From Anseranas semipalmata (Eukaryota > Chordata > Aves > Anseriformes > Anseranatidae), in contig VXAA01000606.1 of the NCBI GenBank assembly GCA_013399115.1, positions 252,569-316,568 on the forward strand: 64,000 bases of DNA. The letters are read 5' to 3'. The first letter of the stretch is position 1. Each line of letters begins with the position of its first letter. The position numbers were made by a program, and so were the translations under genes. Shown piece after piece: positions 13,001 to 25,223 of the stretch. The notes under the pieces are model-generated. The model was not told the DNA's origin. It saw only the letters and a list, made by a program, of their open reading frames with translations, and ran no database searches.

Positions 13001-16000
13001 GGCAGAGGGACGGCGGCTGGAGCAATGGGGTGAGGTGTGCACTTTGGAAAATGAGGTTAGTCAGTTCACTTGTGCCAGATGGTCTGCAGGAGCTGCCTGA
13101 GCATGGTGGCAACAAAAAGTCAACGCTGTGAATGGAAAGAATGGCTTTCCTGCCCTCAGCAGGAGCTGTGGAGACTATGGAAACTAGAGCTGGGCTCACA
13201 CTGCAGACATTTTCCCCTGAGCGCTCACTTGCAGTGAAAGGAAAACAAATTTGCGCCCTTGTGTACATGCCTCTTTTGTATTCGCCTTCCATGGGTCTCT
13301 CCACCCACTGAGTTTTTCTCGTCTAATGAAGACTTGAGGGCTGTGAATTTTTAGCTCCCATGTCTGACAATTCCTGTCTGAAGTGGTATATTTCATTGTA
13401 TTTATTATTTCTGTTGATTTAAATCAATATAAAAAATTGCTATTCAAGAAGTCTCAGCAGGGTTTTAATTGCAAATGATGGACACCCTGTGAATGAAAAT
13501 AATCCTAAGGAAATAATGTTGATCAAACTGGCACTGCCTTCCACAGAGTGAGTAGAGAAGAACCTTACCACCACCTTTGTAAATAGGACCTAAGCCACAC
13601 CAATGACTAAAGGCTTCGCAAAATTCCCTTCCCAGGAAAGTGTTTTTAGTATGTAGCATATAATCTGGGGAGCAGGTTTACCCCAGACCCTGCCAGAGAG
13701 GCAGCGAGGAAGATTAAACAATAACCTGACTGCGGGATTTTCCTCCGAGACCAAGGTTTATGTGCAAACAGCCACGTCATGACAGAAGTCCCTTGAAATG
13801 ACTTAGCCTCAGTCTGACAGTGGCGTATTTACCCCTGAATGAAGGAGGATGAAATGTGCTGTACTTTCAAACGCTCAGCTCGTGGAGGCAGCTTCCTCTG
13901 TGCAATATGTTCTGCCTTGAACTTTGCCTCTCTGCTTGGGAGTTCATAGCCTGAAGGCGCTGACTCACAAACTCCGGTGGTCTCAGCTGCCGGAGGTTAC
14001 TGCCTTTCTGCCAGAGGTTACTGCAGGGGTGGCAGAAGGTACGTCCTCAGCCACTTTGCAGTCACACATATTAGTTCAGACTAGTGGAGAGAGGAAGGGG
14101 AATGATGGAGTTCACCACTGCTAAATCCACCAGAGCCCTATGACTCAGAGCTCCAGAAGTGAGCAGGTCCATGCAATTACTTTGAGTATATGTGGGAAGC
14201 AAAAAATCGTTTAAACTCTCTTGATATAGGAAATAACGGCAGTGATGTTTTTCTTCTTCTTTGAAGCAGATGCCACTAGGACCAAAGAGAAATGGTTCAT
14301 CTTCTGCACAATTCAGTATTGCTGCTTATCTTCTGCTCCATCCTGAAAGACAGCCAAAGCCTGGCAGCATCTCCTGGTGTTCCCCCTGGTTGTGGTGTAC
14401 CCCTGAGCCTCACTGAAGGCAAAGGGTGTGCTTCCACAGGCTTATCCAGTCTGGAAGGAAAACCAATCCCTCCTTTATTAGATGAAAAATCACAGCACAA
14501 TTAAGATTGGTTATAAATCTTTATTTGTACATTTTTAAAGACACTCTGAGTATTTTTAGTTAGATATTATAATGTGTTTGGAAGATATTTTTTGTTGTGA
14601 GCTTGTACCAGGCCTTTAGACATATTTTGAATGAATGAGTTGCTGCACTGTAATCAAGAGTTGGGTTCGGTTTTCAGGGCCATCAGTGCGAAGTTGGTCG
14701 CACGCTTTGAACATCTATCCAAGTGGAAGAGTCACAGCTCATTCCACAGAGACCATCAAAGAGCCAAGAGATAATAACACATTTGTTTTCAACTGATAAA
14801 GGCCAAACTGGAACCATAAATTCAGTAGTAATAGTTTGTTACCAGTTGTTTGATAGATTTACCACTTTGTGCCATTGTACGCCTAGCTTTAAGTCCATAC
14901 TTATTTTCATGATATTTTCTTGTGGTTCTGTTATCCCTGCTTAGACCTATTAATATGAAAATGTCTGAACAGTGAGGTGTGTGTGGAGTCATGTCTCCAA
15001 GGAACAGTGTAACCTTGTCTTTTAAAACTGGACTGCCCAAAATGTGCTGCAGGGAAAAAACATACTGCATTAGCAGGGAAATGGACTACTTTAAGTGACC
15101 TAATAGGTGTTCTCCAATGCTAACTTTTATAGTTCCATAATAAGAAAATATTGATTTAATGAGCCAAAAGAAAGCAGAAACTTCTTCTTGGTGAAGAGAT
15201 GAATTACATGATGATTCATTCTTTTTTTTTTTTTTCTTTTTTATCATGAAAAAGAGTGTTTTTAACCTACATCTTGCAGGCAAACCCAGAAGCTATCATT
15301 TGTCAGCAAATAATAATGCATGTGGTGCATCCTTTTTCTTTATGAAAACAGCATAAATCTGAAATTCTTCCCCGCTGGAAAGAAATTTAATATTTAAAGG
15401 TAATTTGACCTGTACATGTGTGTGCCATGAATCTTTTATGTGACCTACAGCAAATGTATTTATATAGTATTATTCTGAGGATAGTTATCTCTTATTCATT
15501 TTCTGGGATATTATTTTTCTTTCTTTGACTAATGTACAGTTGGCCTTCTCATTTCCCCACTCAGCCAGAACTGCGTTAACCTTCCTATTTATGCCTTTTT
15601 TCCCAGTTTTCAAGGTCTGGTAACTAACACTGGACTCTGTGTGGCTAATATTATGATAGAACTGTTCTTTTTGCTAACATAAAAGATAAGTCCAGCTTAT
15701 TTTTTTCATACCCTCCTATTTCTATTGTTGTTGCTGTTCCTATTACATAATTGAGTCAACAATGATGTGTCCAGTGAAGGGGAAAACAATGAGAGAGTGG
15801 AAAAGAGTTATTTTTTTATTGTTTCACTTTAAATTTCTGTTCCTTTGTAGAAGGAATCTGTGGGAGGTTCAGATGGCTTTGGGTAGCACATTATCTCTGC
15901 CCAGATCTCTCTGTAGAGGACAGACCTCTTGGACTGAAATTCTACACAGGGGTCAGTGCAACAGATACATCCCCCTTACAACCCACTTAGCCATATTTTG

Positions 16001-19000
16001 AAGTAATTCTGCATGAATTCAGAGGTCTTGTCATATCTCTCGACAACAGTGAATTTCGCACGCTGAAATCCTGATGTGTAGGTCTGTTATAAGGACTTTG
16101 ATTGACAAGATGGCTTCACTTGGGACATCAGATGAGGCTAGCGCCTCCAGCCCTGCCTCTGCTGCACAGATATCTGCACTGCTTGTCAGTCAGCCCCTGA
16201 CACACTGCCATTTACAGCAGAGCATTTTATGGCAAATCGCCACAAATTTCATCTGGCTTTCAAAGAGTGCATGTTAAACTGCAGTGGTTCAGGAGCTGAT
16301 TGACTCCGTAGCTCACCCGATAGTAGAAGGAGTAGCAGGAGGGGCAGTTGGGACACCAAACTCATCAGATGTTCCCAAAGAAGCTTGTCCCTCCTCATCA
16401 GTCAAAACTTTCCATTGCATTTTGAGTTCAATAGATGACCTCTAATTGATTTTAATCCTGTGCGTTGATCTCCTTCTTTTGTTACACTGGACCAAAACCT
16501 AGAGCAGGCATTTTCTCTACCACTTGTTCCCAGCAGCTGGATGGGCAGGCCACTTAGCATCTTCGCTGTGGCAGCATATGGCAGCATTTAGTGTGTTCTT
16601 GTAATAGGTCTGCTGCTTCCAAGAAGTACTGGTTTGACTGTACACAGTGCTATTTATAAGCTTAGCATCCCTCATTGCTGGAGCATTGCTTATACCTGGT
16701 TTGCACAAATGCTAGATCTAGGAATGGGTATATCCCATATTCAGGAGTGCACTGTTGCCCCTAAAAGCAGTTTCCATTCTGGTCTCTCTTTGGCTCACCT
16801 TTTCCAAGTGTCCTTGTTTCATTAGGGCCAAGGATGTCCACTGGTCATAAAACAAGGGAGGGCTCAAGGGACACCTACAGAAATGACTAATGCTGGCTCA
16901 CCCAGTCCTCCGCGTGCTGTTCAACTGGCCTTAGAAAACAGGTTGGAGAGGAAGGGGCCACAGGCTTGGTGCACGGTCCCAGAGAAAGGCAGGGAGGAGT
17001 TGCAGATGGGTCTTTTCTTGCTGGTTGTCATTCTGTAACAGTTGTGGTTCTGTCTCTGTGTTTCAGGATATGTTGAGCTTGGGAAAGAGGAATTTTTCCA
17101 TAGGTTATTATTACATTTTTCTGATGTCATGAAAATATAAACAGCTCTTATTAAATCCTGTTATTTAATACAAAACACAAGGTTTGGGACTAAACTCTTT
17201 GGCAGGATTCTTCAAATATCACACTGGCAGAAGCACAGAGAAGAAATTCATATCTATGAGTTGTCTGTATTACTTGACACATTTTTTGGGGAAAGCCAGT
17301 TTGGTTCAGACATAGTGTAATCATACCAGACCATTTACCCTTTCCCGAGTCTCCCATTGACCTTCATAGTCCAGTGAATCTTAATTTTTAAGCTTCGGGA
17401 AAGATAGCCTGTTGCTTCAGGATGTTGCTTCAAGCCTCTAGCAGCATGAAATGTATTGTTTAAAATCTCTTAACACTGTAAATCAAATTGTGCCTCTCAC
17501 ACAGTTGAAACTGGGGCATTTAGTGGACTGAGGAGAAGAGAAAGCAACCGAGGAAAAATGGTAATTAAGCATAAAAAATATCTGAAACAAAAGGCTAAAG
17601 TGCAGACTACAAAAGTGTACACCCATGTATAGACGTGTGCGCATAGATGAGTGTCCATGTGTGCATGCACATACGCACACACAGAGTAACATTACCCAAG
17701 GTCTCATAGTAATCGGAAAGCAGAGGGACACAAATACAAGTATTCATCTTTTTTTTTTTTTTTTCCCTTCCATAATGAACATTTGCAGCCAGCCAGGATT
17801 TACATTTATTTTTCTTGTTTCCACATGTGAAGATCAGAGTATGAATGTAAAAAGATGCAAATGTGATAAGCTGGTAGTCATTCAAATTATGAAGTTTATC
17901 TGAGGATTGTCTCAGTGAAGGCACCATAGATGCAAAAATATTTCAAAACCTCGTAGGGACCAGATATCTCTTGCAATATTTCAAATGGAGTCATTTACTT
18001 GGACTGAGAAATTTGAGATGCTCTAGAGAATATAAAAAGAAAAAAATTAAAAAAAAAAAAAAACAGAACTATTTGAACTTCCAAAAGAGTTTCAGATCAA
18101 CCAGCCGCATAAGACATTCACTGAAGCAGTAGGGTCCTCGCTTTCAAGCTGATATTTATGTTAGGGAACTGTTTTGTACAGAAGATGCCCAGGAATTTCA
18201 ATCTGTGGCCTTGTAATTTGGCTTCCTGTGCTGGACAGAAAAAAAAGGGAACTTTGATCTCATCTTTAGCAGTGGACATACAGGAAATTCTTAAATTTGT
18301 CCACTTGGCATGAGAAAAAAAAAGAGTTCTTAGCATAGCAGAAACTTAAACTTGGCCTATTGTGTGGTAGAGATTATATTGCAGAATATAAACCGTCCAC
18401 AAGCCCTAGATAAGAAGCAACCTAGATCTGCGCTGGCCCACATATATATTATTCCTCCAGGTAAGACACACTGTAAACACACATAGAAGTAACATAATGA
18501 AAAAATCTTGTTTGCCCTGTTTCTTGAGAGTGCTTTATCTGAAGAGGACAGCAGAGCTGGCTCATAGCCTCACAGTCCAGGATTTACTCTAGATTTTTTT
18601 AATACTTCCCCGGCATTGTGTTTCTCGTGTGGTCTTTCAATTCAACATGTTTCCCAGCCACTTGCTGCTTCCTGGAAAAAGGAAATTCTCAGCCTAAGAG
18701 GCTAAAGTGAGTACTCAATGTCTTCAAAGTACAGAGCATAGGACACCTCCCAAAAGTAAATTTTCCCACATATGCAAAGTATGAAACTTCCAATTCATGG
18801 AGGAGGGATTTTTGGAGTTAAGAGTAGGCAGTGGTAATTAGTTGTTTGTGGATTTTGTTACATAGGGACAGACAAACCCATTTTGTCTCCACTGTAGGAT
18901 ACAAGATGTCTCAGAAACTGCTTAAATCAGCAGCTAGTCTGGGTCCAGCTCTCTCCAATCCTGGGTTGCTTTACGAATCTTGGAAAGAATGGGCATTGTG

Positions 19001-20310
19001 AGCGGTTCATTGCACTGACCAAGGGCATCTGGTGGTGTTTCTGCTTCCCAGAACTTCATGATTTTGTGAAATATCATGTCAGGGAATATAAATATGTCAG
19101 GCTGAATCTTTGACATTCAGACATGACAAAATCAGCATTGTTGTAATACTTGCAGAGCAGTTAGGAGTAGGCCAGTTAAATTGCCCAAGCCACTTCATGC
19201 TGGCCAGAGAAGGATTCCCCAGGCTCCAGGTGAGTCTATAGAAAACACAGTTTCAGGATGTACCTGCTAATATTCCCTTCGTTAGCTGAAACTGAGAAAT
19301 ATGTAGAGAGAACAAGTGTACCTAACAGAGCACAACATCCCTTGCTCGGATGACTCACAGCAAATTGTCTCCTATGTGGATGTACATCTGTGGAGCCTTG
19401 GGGAGATCTGAATCTATTTGCACTGTGTGCTCACTCAGATACCAAAAATCACATGCACTTTCCTCTGAGGACAGCTGAATGATGTGCAGGCAATACAAAC
19501 CTTTCAAAAGGCATGACATGGCAGCTTTTTCTTTCATCCACTACCCCACAACAAAATATTCCGATGGATTTTACCAAATCCTGCCAGGTGGGCAAAACGG
19601 AAAGATGGTCAAACATGCAAGTACTTTTTTTTTTTTTTTCTATTTTATTATTCTCTCCTTTTTATTTCTTATTTTCCAGTCAACCTGACTTCAAAACAGA
19701 GTAAGCAGACTTGATCTCACCATGCCTTGGCTGTCCTGGGGATCGAAATTGCACTGAGCCCAGAATAAATGTGCATGGAAATTGCACATTTTAAACTGAT
19801 GGCTGCACAAGATCAGAAACCGTGGCAATGCTGACACTTTTGGCCTGGAACTTGGCAGGGCTGTGAAAGAATGTGGAGATGCTGTTGCAAACAGCTCATT
19901 TTGTGACTTGAAAGGGAAGGGCTTGTAGTTTCAGATGTACCACTTCTGCAGATCAGTGACAAGGCGGAGACTTTGGTATCAGTCCACTAGCATATCTCTT
20001 GCAAGCTGAGAGAAGTTAATATAAAGCATTGTAATCTCTTTCACAGCCTCCAGGACTCATAAGATACCATAAGAAGAAGTTTCTCAAGCTTAAAGTGTTC
20101 TATAAGATACTAAATCTTAAGTTTCCTGGAGGCCACTGGGGAAATGAAAAGGTGTAGTTGTCACATTTTGTCAAAGTATAACATCTAGATAATCAGCCAG
20201 TTAGCTCCTCTTTTTCAGACCCAGCCCAGCTTGAGGTACTAGGTCCCTGCTCATTGTTTTCCAGTTGTATTGATGTGTTTATTTATCAAAAAAGCAAAGC
20301 AAAATAAAAG
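10080..20310. other. Non-coding stretch, no gene recognised
   Basis: About 10 kb with no supportable exon. The longest open frame (11069-11443, 124 codons) has no recognisable domain. A phrase at 11571-11600 (gggccaaatttaaccctg) recalls sauropsid-type repeats. The segment 12.8-13.3 kb is moderately G/C-rich and purine-rich on the plus strand. A small tandem duplication lies at 13987-14024. Homopolymer T or A runs occur at 15222-15235, 17749-17764, 18049-18063 and 19625-19639. I found no convincing target-site duplications around the ones I checked. Confidence 0.55.
13987..14024 (+). repeat. Short tandem duplication, 21-bp period
   Basis: The 17-mer ctgccggaggttactgc is repeated 21 bp downstream with one substitution (ctgccagaggttactgc). 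The intervening bases are partly T-rich. It is a local duplication of one unit with no sign of an extended minisatellite. Confidence 0.8.
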
Positions 20311-20318
20311 TAACCTTG

Positions 20319-20400
20319 TGCCAGATCCTCAGATCCTTTAAATTGGTGTTGCTCCACCCTGGCTGATGGAACTGATTTATTTCAGCTGGGAAGCTGGCTC
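20319..20400. repeat. Quasi-palindromic sauropsid-type repeat
   Basis: The left side reads tgccagatcctcag...attggtgttgctcca. The right side reads gatggaactgatttatttcagctgg...agctggctc. This fits the pattern I associate with an old hairpin-like repeat of birds, turtles and crocodilians, in which 'ggccagatcctcagctggtgtaaa' is mirrored by 'tttacaccagctgaggatctggcc'. Both halves are present but diverged. It is the best preserved of the copies in this window. Confidence 0.55.
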
Positions 20401-20404
20401 CTGA

Positions 20405-21996
20405 ATAATTTTTCATTCTCTGTTCTTTGCTATCTCTTTAGTATGTTAGCTTTAGTTTCTGCACCCTTGTTTTTGCTTAATTATAGCAGAAGAAGTTAAA
20501 AAAAAAATGTTGTCCTTATCCTCAATTCTGAGCAAGTGAAACTCAGCTATAAATTAGACAAGCAAAGGGAGTGATTGATGGAGGTTTGCTTGCTCTGTGT
20601 GACTTTGGTTTCTACGGAGAGGAAAGAGACTCTACCCAAGATAGGACCTCTGAAGAAGGAGTAACAGCAAGAGAGGACATGCTCACACCAAACAAAGGTA
20701 AATCAGGTTCAACAAAAGATCAGCAGAAGAAATGAACAAGCAGATTAAGTGTGGAGAGGAGACAGCTTTTTGTAATGATTTTCAAGTCACTTTAGGTAGC
20801 ACTATGAAGAGAATGAATGTTAAGGAGATGGGGAGGAGATATAGCAAGTATGAAACATTGGGAAGAAAGAGAGGGGAAAAAATGGCATGACAGAGTGGGA
20901 AATAAAGCTCCAAAGAGGAATGGACACTTACACAGTAACTTACTCATTAGCCCTTGGTTTATATTCCTGCCGCAGGAATTGGTGCTTCTAATTATCTTTT
21001 CACCTTTAGTTATTAACTGCAATCACAGAAAAGTAATGATCACCAACCTTGCTTCAAAATATTCACTGGGTAGTGCCTGAGATCACAGTAGTTATCTTAA
21101 TTTGACCATATAAATGGGAATAACTAAGAACTTAAAGAAAAGAAAAATAGTCATGAGTCTGAGTCAAATGTCTTTCAACTATTAAAGTTTCTATAGTAAG
21201 AACAAGGTTAACTGCTGGATTCCTTGACAGTCACACATGCCTGATATGTTTAGTATCTTAGATGCAATTTTCCCTTTCCCTCTCTCCCTATTTCTTTTTT
21301 TATCCTGTGGAAGCTAAAACTTTATTATAAAATTGAAGATAAGTATATCAGTTTGTTGGATGCTGGCAGAGCAGAACACAAGCAATGAGAAGATAAGGGA
21401 ATTTGGTCAAATACAAAAAATACCATGGAACCTAAACCAAATGACATCAGATAAGACCTCCACTGACTTTCTATTAAAAATGTAATAAATAAGGATCACA
21501 GCAAAATTCCTTTTTTTTTTTTTTTTTTTTCCCTGAACCTTTTTTGTTATTGTCTCTAGTGCTTCAGAAGTGTACGTGTATTAATGCTGTTTTTCCATTC
21601 CCATTTAGAACCAATAAATGCAGGTCAGCTTATATTGAAGTTCTGATGGGTTCAGATCAATGATGAGACTTTTTCAATATACGTGTTTTTAATTTATAGA
21701 CTTAATTATACTCTTGTGGGACAGCTTTACTGGCTTGCTTAGAGACTTAGGAGTAATATTAGCAAAAGTCAGTGAATCCTGAAAACTTGAACAGTAATTC
21801 TGAGACTGTGATGAAGATTGGTAGCTGGTGAATTGGATGGAAATTGACTGAAAATCAGTATAAATGTTAATAAGATCAATAGCATCGATATTTGGGTTTG
21901 GGTGAGTACTCGGCTTCCCAGATGTTCAGTGTGAGGCTCTCAGCTGATGGTGGTAATAACGCAGTATATTTAATTGGTTTGTGGAACATAGTGTAG
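20405..21996. other. Non-coding stretch with T20 tract
   Basis: No gene is recognised. A T20 run lies at 21511-21530. I looked for a target-site duplication of the bases before it (gcaaaattcc) and found none within a few hundred bases. The remainder is A/T-rich unique-looking sequence. Confidence 0.55.
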
Positions 21997-22099
21997 CTCT
22001 CTTGAAATGGTTCAGCTACATGGCCTGGTGTTATTCTTGGCTGTTGGGGGAGGTCTGCTGCTTAGGCTGATGCTTCACCAAAAGGGAAGAGATGGATTG

Positions 22100-22135
<36 letters not shown>

Positions 22136-22144
22136 CTCTCTTGA
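21997..22144 (+). mobile_element. Candidate short poly(A) retroposon with 9-bp direct repeats
   Basis: A body of about 100 bp (22006-22105) ends in an A28 run (22106-22133). The nonamer ctctcttga stands immediately before the body (21997-22005) and again two bases after the A run (22136-22144). Direct repeats flanking a 3' poly(A) tract are the signature of target-primed retroposition of a polyadenylated RNA. I do not recognise the body as a known SINE or small RNA, and it has no AATAAA. Chance repetition of a CT-rich nonamer is the main alternative. Confidence 0.4.
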
Positions 22145-23161
22145 GGTCTGTTATTTATTCTAAAATCTCTTCCATTCACCACAGATTTCCAAAAATACAG
22201 TTTGTCTGGTATGTCTATAGGATGTCACCAATGATGAGAGACAGCTGCAGATAGCTTTACTATTGTGCTTTCTTCACGCGTCTTAGATGCTTTCATGTGC
22301 TGATGCAATTATGTCTAGCTGGCAATTTAGGTGGAAAAAAGTCAATTTAGTAGTATAGAGACTGAGAATCGGGCCGTGAATTGCAAACAACACATTTAAC
22401 TGTCAGCTTGTCCAGGATTTGACTGCATCTAGATCTCGGCATCACCTTGCTAGGGCCTTGGGTAAGTGTTACGTCACTGTATAGCACTATAAAAATAATA
22501 AAATATATCCTGATTCATGGCATAGCCTGTTGGAGAGAGATAGGGGAATTGAGGCTGCTCTTAATGGCAACCCTCTCCTCATTTCATTTCCTAGGATACC
22601 TACAAACAGAAATTGGCCACAGTTTCAGTCCAGGCAGCATATTAGAAATAAGGCAAAGAATGGATAATTTTGGCCTTGAAAGCATCACGGAGTTGTTTTA
22701 TTTCTGAGGAAATTTCTGTAGGTTGTTTCCATCCTGGAATATTTTAACCCTTCCACCAGCTGAACGTTCTCATCTACCTGTGTGGCTCAAGCCTGACTAT
22801 CTCAGGGCTTTGGCGGGGCTGAACTTTGAGTGACAGGGAAAATATATGTTCGAGGCTGGAAAAGGGAGCGTGCTTTTGATGGGAGAGGAATCCCCTTTGG
22901 GCTTGACGCTTGCCTGTGGCTGGAGGTGAGGTTTGCTTAGCAGTGTCTGCTCTGTCTCCAGTGGACAATAGTCTGTGCCATAAAAAGGTTCCATGCATAA
23001 TATGGCATATTTGTTGGCCTCGGCGTTGAAGAAAACCAGATGAGAGCTGTTTATATCCATCTAGGGACAACCTCCAGTAGGAAAGATAGTACTCTTTGGC
23101 TGGCAGATATCTATGCCATTTCATTTTATTCCACCTTTCAGTCTTATGGATCTTTTTCCTC

Positions 23162-23165
<4 letters not shown>
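22145..23165. other. Non-coding stretch upstream of the gap
   Basis: No exon or known repeat is recognised. A minus-strand open frame over 22774-23430 is extended only because it passes through the N run and the homopolymer tracts, so it is not evidence of coding. Confidence 0.6.
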
Positions 23166-23197
<32 letters not shown>

Positions 23198-23218
23198 CCC
23201 CCCCCCCCCCCCTCCTCC
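23166..23218 (+). repeat. T28-AA-C17 pyrimidine tract running into the gap
   Basis: A run of 28 T, two A, 17 C and then tcctcc stops at the first N. The far side of the gap resumes with eight C. Such a long homopolymer pair is hard to sequence and assemble, and probably caused the gap. The exact homopolymer lengths should be treated as unreliable. Confidence 0.85.
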
Positions 23219-23342
23219 NNNNNNNNNNNNNNNNNNNNNNNNNNNNNNNNNNNNNNNNNNNNNNNNNNNNNNNNNNNNNNNNNNNNNNNNNNNNNNNNNN
23301 NNNNNNNNNNNNNNNNNNNNNNNNNNNNNNNNNNNNNNNNNN
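23219..23342. other. Assembly gap (124 N)
   Basis: The only ambiguous stretch in the window. It is bounded on both sides by cytosine runs, which suggests that the missing sequence is C-rich on this strand (G-rich on the other). Any open frame reported across it is an artefact. Confidence 0.99.
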
Positions 23343-23440
23343 CCCCCCCCTTTATATTTAACTGGGATGTGGCGAGTTCTAAGTACGTATAACTTTCTTG
23401 AAAACCTAAAGGAGTGAAAGTGATTAGCATTCATCATGCA

Positions 23441-23462
23441 CTTTAATTAAATTTAATTAAAG
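23441..23462. repeat. Perfect 22-bp palindrome with paired TTAATTAA
   Basis: The sequence is identical to its own reverse complement over 22 bp and contains two TTAATTAA units separated by ATT-type bases, so TAATTA occurs twice. TAATTA is the core recognised by many homeodomain proteins, and paired sites are typical of dimer binding. Function is inference. It begins about 100 bp after the gap. Confidence 0.7.
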
Positions 23463-24911
23463 GATGTTAAACACAATATATGTGAGTGGGTCTAGATAAA
23501 CCATGTCTGTATAATTCTTTCCCCTCTACTCTTTAAGCTCTCTGTTCTTAGGCAAAATCAGGTTCATAAAAAGTTAAGAGTCAACTGTAAAAATCAAATC
23601 TCAGAGAAAATGTGCTGGGAAAAGAAAACAAACAAACAAAACCCCCAAAACATACACATTCATGCTGTCTGCCTGACAATAGTAATCTTTTTCCCTTACA
23701 ATACCACATGCTGTAGGCTTACAACAAGGTATTTCACCACTGCTAGGCTCAATTTAGGGTACACAAATGCACACACATACATGTGCATCCCCTAGCAGAC
23801 ACGAGAGAGTCAGTAGGAGAGAGAAAGTGTGTCACACCCTCTAAATTCAGGTGGCCTCAAGCAGTGCCATATAATCCCAGCCTCAATTAAACTTTCCAAG
23901 GTCAGTGGTGTTCTACCAGGTCAGACATAAATAAGTCAGGTGAGAGTCCTAGGGCACTGAAAAGCCATATTTATTCTTTATCCACAGTTCATAGCTATCA
24001 AATGAAGCCTAACAGAGAGAGGGAGTGTGAGTGTGTGTGAGTGCGGCTCTCAAAGCTGCTCCTGTTGTAAGTACATTTTCTTTTTTATTTTTTTTATTTA
24101 AAGAAAAAACACAGTTCCATCCCACCCCTGCCTCAAAACTGCAGAAAGCTAGTCTGTTACTGTGGAAGGCCCAGGAAGAGATTTAATGATTTAATTCAGC
24201 AACATTATGTTTAATGACTAATTTATTCAAGTGAAAGTATCCTGTTCCCTCTGAAGTTTTTTTTTTTTAAGACGGAGTTCTTATCTCTTTAAAATTAAGT
24301 TTTGTCTATAGCTGAATCTTTACTGCACAGAGTCTGAGACCAGATGCCAACACAAACCCCTCTTGAATTCAGACATACAGATCTCATGACCTGATTCAGC
24401 CAGTAATGGAAATGGGCCAATATTGTACAGTCTATTGGGCTTGTAAACAGCATATTTAATTTTCTTTTGATTTGGGAAGGCAGAAGAAAGAGTGGGGAGA
24501 ATAATGATGTCTATATCTCAGTCCAGAAGTAGTTAAGACAATGGACTTATATTTGCTTCAGACCCACTGGGAAGAGATCACATTCAGAGAAAGTAATTAA
24601 GGACAGTTGAGGTCCACTGACATCTGTACTGTCTGAAGAATTAAGTGAATTTTCCAGGCCACTATGACTAATAACAAAATTAATATATATTTTTAATAAA
24701 CCAACATACCATAAGCCTTAGTGGAGTCTGCCTTGCTGTGCTGCATAATTTTTTTAAAGGAAAAGTTTTGACATGTAGAGTTAGACCTTTCTCATATTGT
24801 TTAATAGGGGGAAAAAATTAGAAGACTATTTTAGGCAAAAATTGTTTTATAAAAAAAAAAAGGGGGGAAGTAAAACAAACAAAAGAAAAAGCCCTAAAAG
24901 CCTTGTCCCAA

Positions 24912-24913
<2 letters not shown>

Positions 24914-24951
<38 letters not shown>
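24914..24951 (+). repeat. (CT)19 microsatellite
   Basis: Nineteen uninterrupted CT units. A perfect dinucleotide array of this length is likely to be length-polymorphic between individuals. Confidence 0.97.
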
Positions 24952-24957
<6 letters not shown>

Positions 24958-25189
24958 GCACAGCAATGTTGTGAGATTGCTATAAACAGAATGTATAAGT
25001 ACTATTTTCTAAGAAAGCCTTAGATCTCTGAACTTGATTTGCACCAATTTACACAGTTGAGAAATTGATACATTAATACTGCCAGGAAAGTCATCTCATA
25101 CCTTTTGTTTGTTTTTCCTTATTTAATCTTTGTATTATAATTAAGATATGGCAATCCATTAAGTATTAAGTATGATAAATTTTTTTTAC

Positions 25190-25223
25190 ATATATGTGTG
25201 TGTATATATACACACACATATAT
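25190..25223. repeat. Perfect 34-bp palindrome of alternating AT/GT/AC
   Basis: Two 17-base arms are exact reverse complements with no spacer: (AT)3-(GT)4-ATA followed by its complement. The whole is alternating purine-pyrimidine, so it can form either a cruciform or left-handed Z-DNA. It probably arose as a compound AT/GT microsatellite. Confidence 0.9.

Noticed and set aside
22774..23437. Long open frames (up to 218 codons) across 22.8-23.4 kb
   Set aside because: They pass through the 124-N gap and the T28/C17 homopolymers, so their length is an artefact.
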